Translations under genes and position numbers: made by a program
Assembly: GCA_902803035.1 (NCBI GenBank)
Contig: CADCON010000086.1
Location: 1-9,963, forward strand
Length of the DNA: 9,963 nt
Source: an uncultured Ruminococcus sp.
Lineage (GTDB): Bacteria > Bacillota > Clostridia > Oscillospirales > Acutalibacteraceae
Direction of reading: 5' to 3'
The notes under the pieces: model-generated
What the model was told of the DNA's origin: nothing
The model's database searches: none
The model's input: the letters and a program-made list of their open reading frames with translations, nothing else
Part shown: one piece after another, positions 6,813-9,963 of the stretch
How positions within the stretch are numbered: position 1 is the stretch's first letter
How the letters are laid out: every line of letters starts with the position of its first letter

Positions 6813-9800
6813 ATGTATAAGATCAATATTCATCATCATCCGAACGCGGGAGCGGCTCCCGCCACGCATAAGGTTGCGCTGCCGATAGACAACATGACCA
6901 CCACGCTTCCGATTATCAAAGGAGGCGTCACACCCGTAGCTTCGGTCGGACCGGTCAATATCGATCAGATGATACAGGCGGAGCGGGACAGCCTGAGCGA
7001 CAAGGAGAAGGCGTTTCAGGAAGAAAACGGCACCAACGCCACTCCCTCCAGCTTTGACGCGGCGGAGTGTTTCATCAACAAGCTGAAGAATCCTCCCGGA
7101 GCGAATGTGACCGATCCGGAATACAACGCCGTGCGCGACGCCTGTATCGGACTGCTCACCGTCTTTGCCTGCCGCAGGCTGCTGGGACTGAACATCACGG
7201 CGCACGAGATTGACATGAGCCCCCAATCCCCCTCCATTCTTCTGAAGGCGCTGGGCGCGCAGCTCGGCGGCGAATCCACGCTGACCTATTTCTGCATGGA
7301 CGGCGAAGCGTTCGCGTACATTTACAAAGGTTATCTTGTGCCGGTGAAGGACAAGGGCAGATTCTGCAGCGCGCTGACGTCGGTTCCGTTCTTCAACAAC
7401 GCCACGGGAACCTTCAATGATATCCTCTCCGCGACGGCGGCGGACGCGCACGACGGCAAGCTGCTCTTCAAGCAGCTGCTTTACGCGTTCCTTTTCGACG
7501 TCAACGGAGCGCAGAACATCAACGCGCAGATTCTCGGCATGGGCTACAACCACGTTCTGACCTATATCAACGGCGCGTGGAACGGGACGCCGTATCTGAC
7601 CATCGTCAGGATCGGCGCGGCGATGCCTGCCACACTGAAGGACGTTCTGCTGAACGCCCCCTATTGCGGCGGTCTGCCGGACAGACTCTTCTCGGACAAG
7701 CTGCTTCTCTTCAAGGGCGACGCGAGTTACACGCCCCCCTGCTTTGCGAAGATCACCTACGAGATTGACGATTATTACGTCGTCAACCCCATCTCGGAGG
7801 AACTGTGCAGAGCCATTATTACCGGCAGCAACGTAGAGCTTGTGAGGAGAGGCTCCGACGGCATATACAGGACCGACTGGGAAGGCGCGCCGGACTGCGA
7901 CGGCTGTGATCCCGACACGGAAGACGCCATCACCTGCCGGATCAGGCTGAATGTGGACGGCACCGTCATCACCATACAGAAGATGTACGCGGTAGGGAAG
8001 AGCTGCGAGATGAAGAACAGTGCAGGGCTCCGTATTGACAGATTCAACATGGGCATCGACTGCAACATCAATCCGATTCCGCCGGTCATTGGGTCCATTT
8101 TCAGACGATACATTGTGTGGGACTGCCCGGACGATGACACCAGCGTGTATTTTGACACCAATCCGGAGGTATTTCCGGTCACGCACCTTCAGGACAAAGC
8201 GAAGTTTGCGATAGTGGAGCCGACGGAGAATCTGCCGAAGTTTGCGTTCATCAGGTTCAGGAATTCCTACTGCGGCTGCATCCGGTTCCCCGAGCCGGTG
8301 GTCTACTCCAACACCCAGCTTGACAGCCCCACCGCCATCTATCTGGACTTCGGTACCACCAATACGATATGCCTGGTTTCGTACTACGATCCGAAAGACC
8401 CGAATGCCTACGCGGAGTTTGTGGACATCAAGAAGTATGTGAGAATGGTCACCGGCGACAAGGGCAGCGCAGAATTCAGGATTTTCCACCTTCTTTCCGA
8501 CCGTGACAGCGGCAATATCATCCGCAGCATAGCGGTCTGCGCGGAAGAGGCGAACAACCCGGCCCTGGGACAGAGTTCGCTTTACCGCGCCCACGCGCTG
8601 AACGCCGGCAAAGACGCCATTGACCAGACCATATTGGCAGCGCAGAAAGTGGGAACGGGAAAAGATCTCGATCTGAGAAGCGTGAACGTGTATGACAGCC
8701 TGAAATGGACCTCCGACGCGTTTGCCAACGAAGGCTACCGCGCGGTGGCGGGTTCGATATTCAGCAGCGCGATCGCCATGGTGCTGCAGAAAGGCTTCAA
8801 TCCGGCGTACACTGAGATACACATTTCGGTGCCCAGCTCCATGAGCGACGTAGAAGTTGATCTGACGATGAACAGGGTCAACGAGGCGCTGACCAACATC
8901 GGGGCCAACCTTCAGATCCATCAGACGCATTTCGAAGCGACAGCGGCCGCCTCCTTCATCATCAATGATCCGGCCGCCGGCGTTCCGTTGGGAGCCAATT
9001 ACAACATCGGCGTGGACATCGGCGGCGGCACCATCGACCTGTTCTCCTTCCGTTCACAATTGGGCAACAGGGCGCCGATTCCGGCGGCGATCGACTCCGT
9101 GAAAGATGCCGCGGGCAAGAAGATTCTCTCGGAAACATTTGTGCAGGCGGCGAAAGCATTCCCGGATCCGCGGGGGAACAGCAGTCTGTTCTTCCAATGC
9201 TTTGCGGTCAATTCGACGCCGCCCGAGAGCATTGTCCACGCCAATGACACAGCGGCGCTGTGCATTACGGAATCCTTTATACCTGAAGCGGAATTCCGTC
9301 CGGTGGCAGGCGCGGACAGCGTCCGGTACAACACGTTCAGAAGAAACGTGCTGATGAAGATGATCGGCGTGCTGAACTACGCGGCGGCATTTGCCAAAGC
9401 CTCGTGGCCGGATGAGGATCTGAGCGAGAAGACGGTCAATATCATCCTGTGCGGAAACGGCTCCAACATCTGGGGCTCCAAATGGAGCGGCATTGACGGC
9501 GCGATGATCACCAAGATCACCAATTTCATCAAGTCGCGCATCGGCTGCGCCAGACTGCAGATTGTCGCGCCCGCGCAGACGCAGCGCAAGAAGGAAACGG
9601 TCACAGGCATGAAGCATATCGTGAAGTTCGGCGCGGGAGCGGGCGGCGCCTCCTTCAGAATGCTCAATGAGAACGAAGGCGGAACCGTAGGCGACGAGAG
9701 CAGCATTCAGTCGTATACGACGAGTCTGCTGGAGGCCATCAGAGACAACAATCTCTTACAGGTAATCGGAGACACTGTTGCCACGAGGCAGTTCTACGAG

Positions 9801-9963
9801 AAGCTGATTGCCAATACCGACAGCCGGATAGCCAACGCGATCGACTATGTCCTGTACAATGACAGCACAACTGATCCTGACACAGGGGACAGAGTGTTTG
9901 CCAAGGGCGAAGACCTCTTCTACGCGGATGTATTCCTGCGTCTGCTGCTTGAGATGCCGTTTA
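6813..9963 (+). CDS. Large Hsp70/actin-fold ATPase with a ~500-residue unknown N-terminal region (3' end cut off)
   Basis: The frame from ATG 6813 stays open to the window end, giving 1050 codons with no stop, so the gene is partial. Residues 1 to about 500 match no family I know. They show no signal peptide or membrane helix and include a His triplet near the start (7-9) and several Cys. From about 505 the sequence follows the Hsp70/actin ATPase fold: phosphate-1 loop DFGTTNT (512-518), HISVPSSMSD (670-679) like the DnaK ITVPAYFND strand, EATAAA (708-713) like DnaK EPTAAA, phosphate-2 loop DIGGGTID (735-742), and adenosine motif ILCGNGSN (878-885). The spacings from phosphate 1 to phosphate 2 (223) and on to the adenosine motif (about 146) are close to those of DnaK (roughly 190 and 145). 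A glycine-rich GAGAGG follows at 940-945. It starts 5 nt after the tubulin-like stop, and AGGAG (6798-6802) overlaps that gene's end, so the two are probably translated together. It should be cytoplasmic. Chaperone, filament former or regulatory ATPase all remain possible. Confidence 0.88.
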   Translation, partial: MYKINIHHHPNAGAAPATHKVALPIDNMTTTLPIIKGGVTPVASVGPVNIDQMIQAERDSLSDKEKAFQEENGTNATPSSFDAAECFINKLKNPPGANVTDPEYNAVRDACIGLLTVFACRRLLGLNITAHEIDMSPQSPSILLKALGAQLGGESTLTYFCMDGEAFAYIYKGYLVPVKDKGRFCSALTSVPFFNNATGTFNDILSATAADAHDGKLLFKQLLYAFLFDVNGAQNINAQILGMGYNHVLTYINGAWNGTPYLTIVRIGAAMPATLKDVLLNAPYCGGLPDRLFSDKLLLFKGDASYTPPCFAKITYEIDDYYVVNPISEELCRAIITGSNVELVRRGSDGIYRTDWEGAPDCDGCDPDTEDAITCRIRLNVDGTVITIQKMYAVGKSCEMKNSAGLRIDRFNMGIDCNINPIPPVIGSIFRRYIVWDCPDDDTSVYFDTNPEVFPVTHLQDKAKFAIVEPTENLPKFAFIRFRNSYCGCIRFPEPVVYSNTQLDSPTAIYLDFGTTNTICLVSYYDPKDPNAYAEFVDIKKYVRMVTGDKGSAEFRIFHLLSDRDSGNIIRSIAVCAEEANNPALGQSSLYRAHALNAGKDAIDQTILAAQKVGTGKDLDLRSVNVYDSLKWTSDAFANEGYRAVAGSIFSSAIAMVLQKGFNPAYTEIHISVPSSMSDVEVDLTMNRVNEALTNIGANLQIHQTHFEATAAASFIINDPAAGVPLGANYNIGVDIGGGTIDLFSFRSQLGNRAPIPAAIDSVKDAAGKKILSETFVQAAKAFPDPRGNSSLFFQCFAVNSTPPESIVHANDTAALCITESFIPEAEFRPVAGADSVRYNTFRRNVLMKMIGVLNYAAAFAKASWPDEDLSEKTVNIILCGNGSNIWGSKWSGIDGAMITKITNFIKSRIGCARLQIVAPAQTQRKKETVTGMKHIVKFGAGAGGASFRMLNENEGGTVGDESSIQSYTTSLLEAIRDNNLLQVIGDTVATRQFYEKLIANTDSRIANAIDYVLYNDSTTDPDTGDRVFAKGEDLFYADVFLRLLLEMPF

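Noticed and set aside
6711..8930. Long antisense open frame (739 codons) across the actin-like gene
   Set aside because: The + strand frame in the same region carries Hsp70/actin motifs and a proper ribosome binding site. The antisense product has a Val/Arg/His-rich composition typical of a shadow frame.
5278..9963. Plasmid or phage partition system (TubZ or ParM type)
   Set aside because: The neighbour is chromosomal polA. There is no centromere-like repeat array or small DNA-binding adaptor gene. Both proteins are much larger than TubZ and ParM and sit with a lipoprotein and a membrane protein.
1..9963. CRISPR arrays, tRNA or rRNA genes, insertion sequences
   Set aside because: No spaced direct repeats, cloverleaf or rRNA-like sequence, transposase motif or flanking terminal repeats were seen anywhere in the window.

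Overview
The window looks like chromosomal DNA from a moderately GC-rich, low-complexity-poor Firmicute, most likely an uncultivated gut-type Clostridia member. This placement is an inference. It rests on purine-rich AGGAGG-type ribosome binding sites, sigma-A (-35/-10) promoters, a lipoprotein of Gram-positive style, and a DNA polymerase I whose 3'-5' exonuclease domain has lost its catalytic residues, as is common in Firmicutes. No species can be named from the sequence.

Left part (1-2981): an AT-rich non-coding leader opens with a 7-bp tandem repeat at the window edge. It holds a plausible sigma-A promoter (203-231) and a strong 13-bp hairpin (306-338). The leader is followed by a complete housekeeping polA gene (375-2981).

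Right part (3040-9963): a near-perfect, extended -10 promoter (3040-3068) and a leader of about 143 nt drive a tightly packed operon, all on the + strand. The operon encodes: (1) a secreted lipoprotein with a von Willebrand A-like domain carrying a DxTxS metal-site motif (3219-4775); (2) a small protein with about four membrane helices (4795-5256); (3) a divergent tubulin/FtsZ-superfamily GTPase (5278-6807); (4) a very large protein, cut by the window end, with a roughly 500-residue unrecognised N-terminal region joined to an Hsp70/actin-fold ATPase domain (6813-9963+). Gaps between genes are 19, 21 and 5 nt, each with its own Shine-Dalgarno sequence. A short hairpin followed by a T-run lies in the last codons of the lipoprotein gene and may attenuate transcription.

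The exciting candidate is this operon. It pairs a tubulin-fold and an actin-fold nucleotide hydrolase with a surface-anchored vWA lipoprotein and an integral membrane protein. My inference is a membrane-spanning machine: the lipoprotein acts outside, the small membrane protein links across the membrane, and the two cytoskeletal-type NTPases act inside. Its biological job (membrane remodelling, surface assembly, conflict or defence) cannot be read from the sequence, and the operon probably continues past the right edge.
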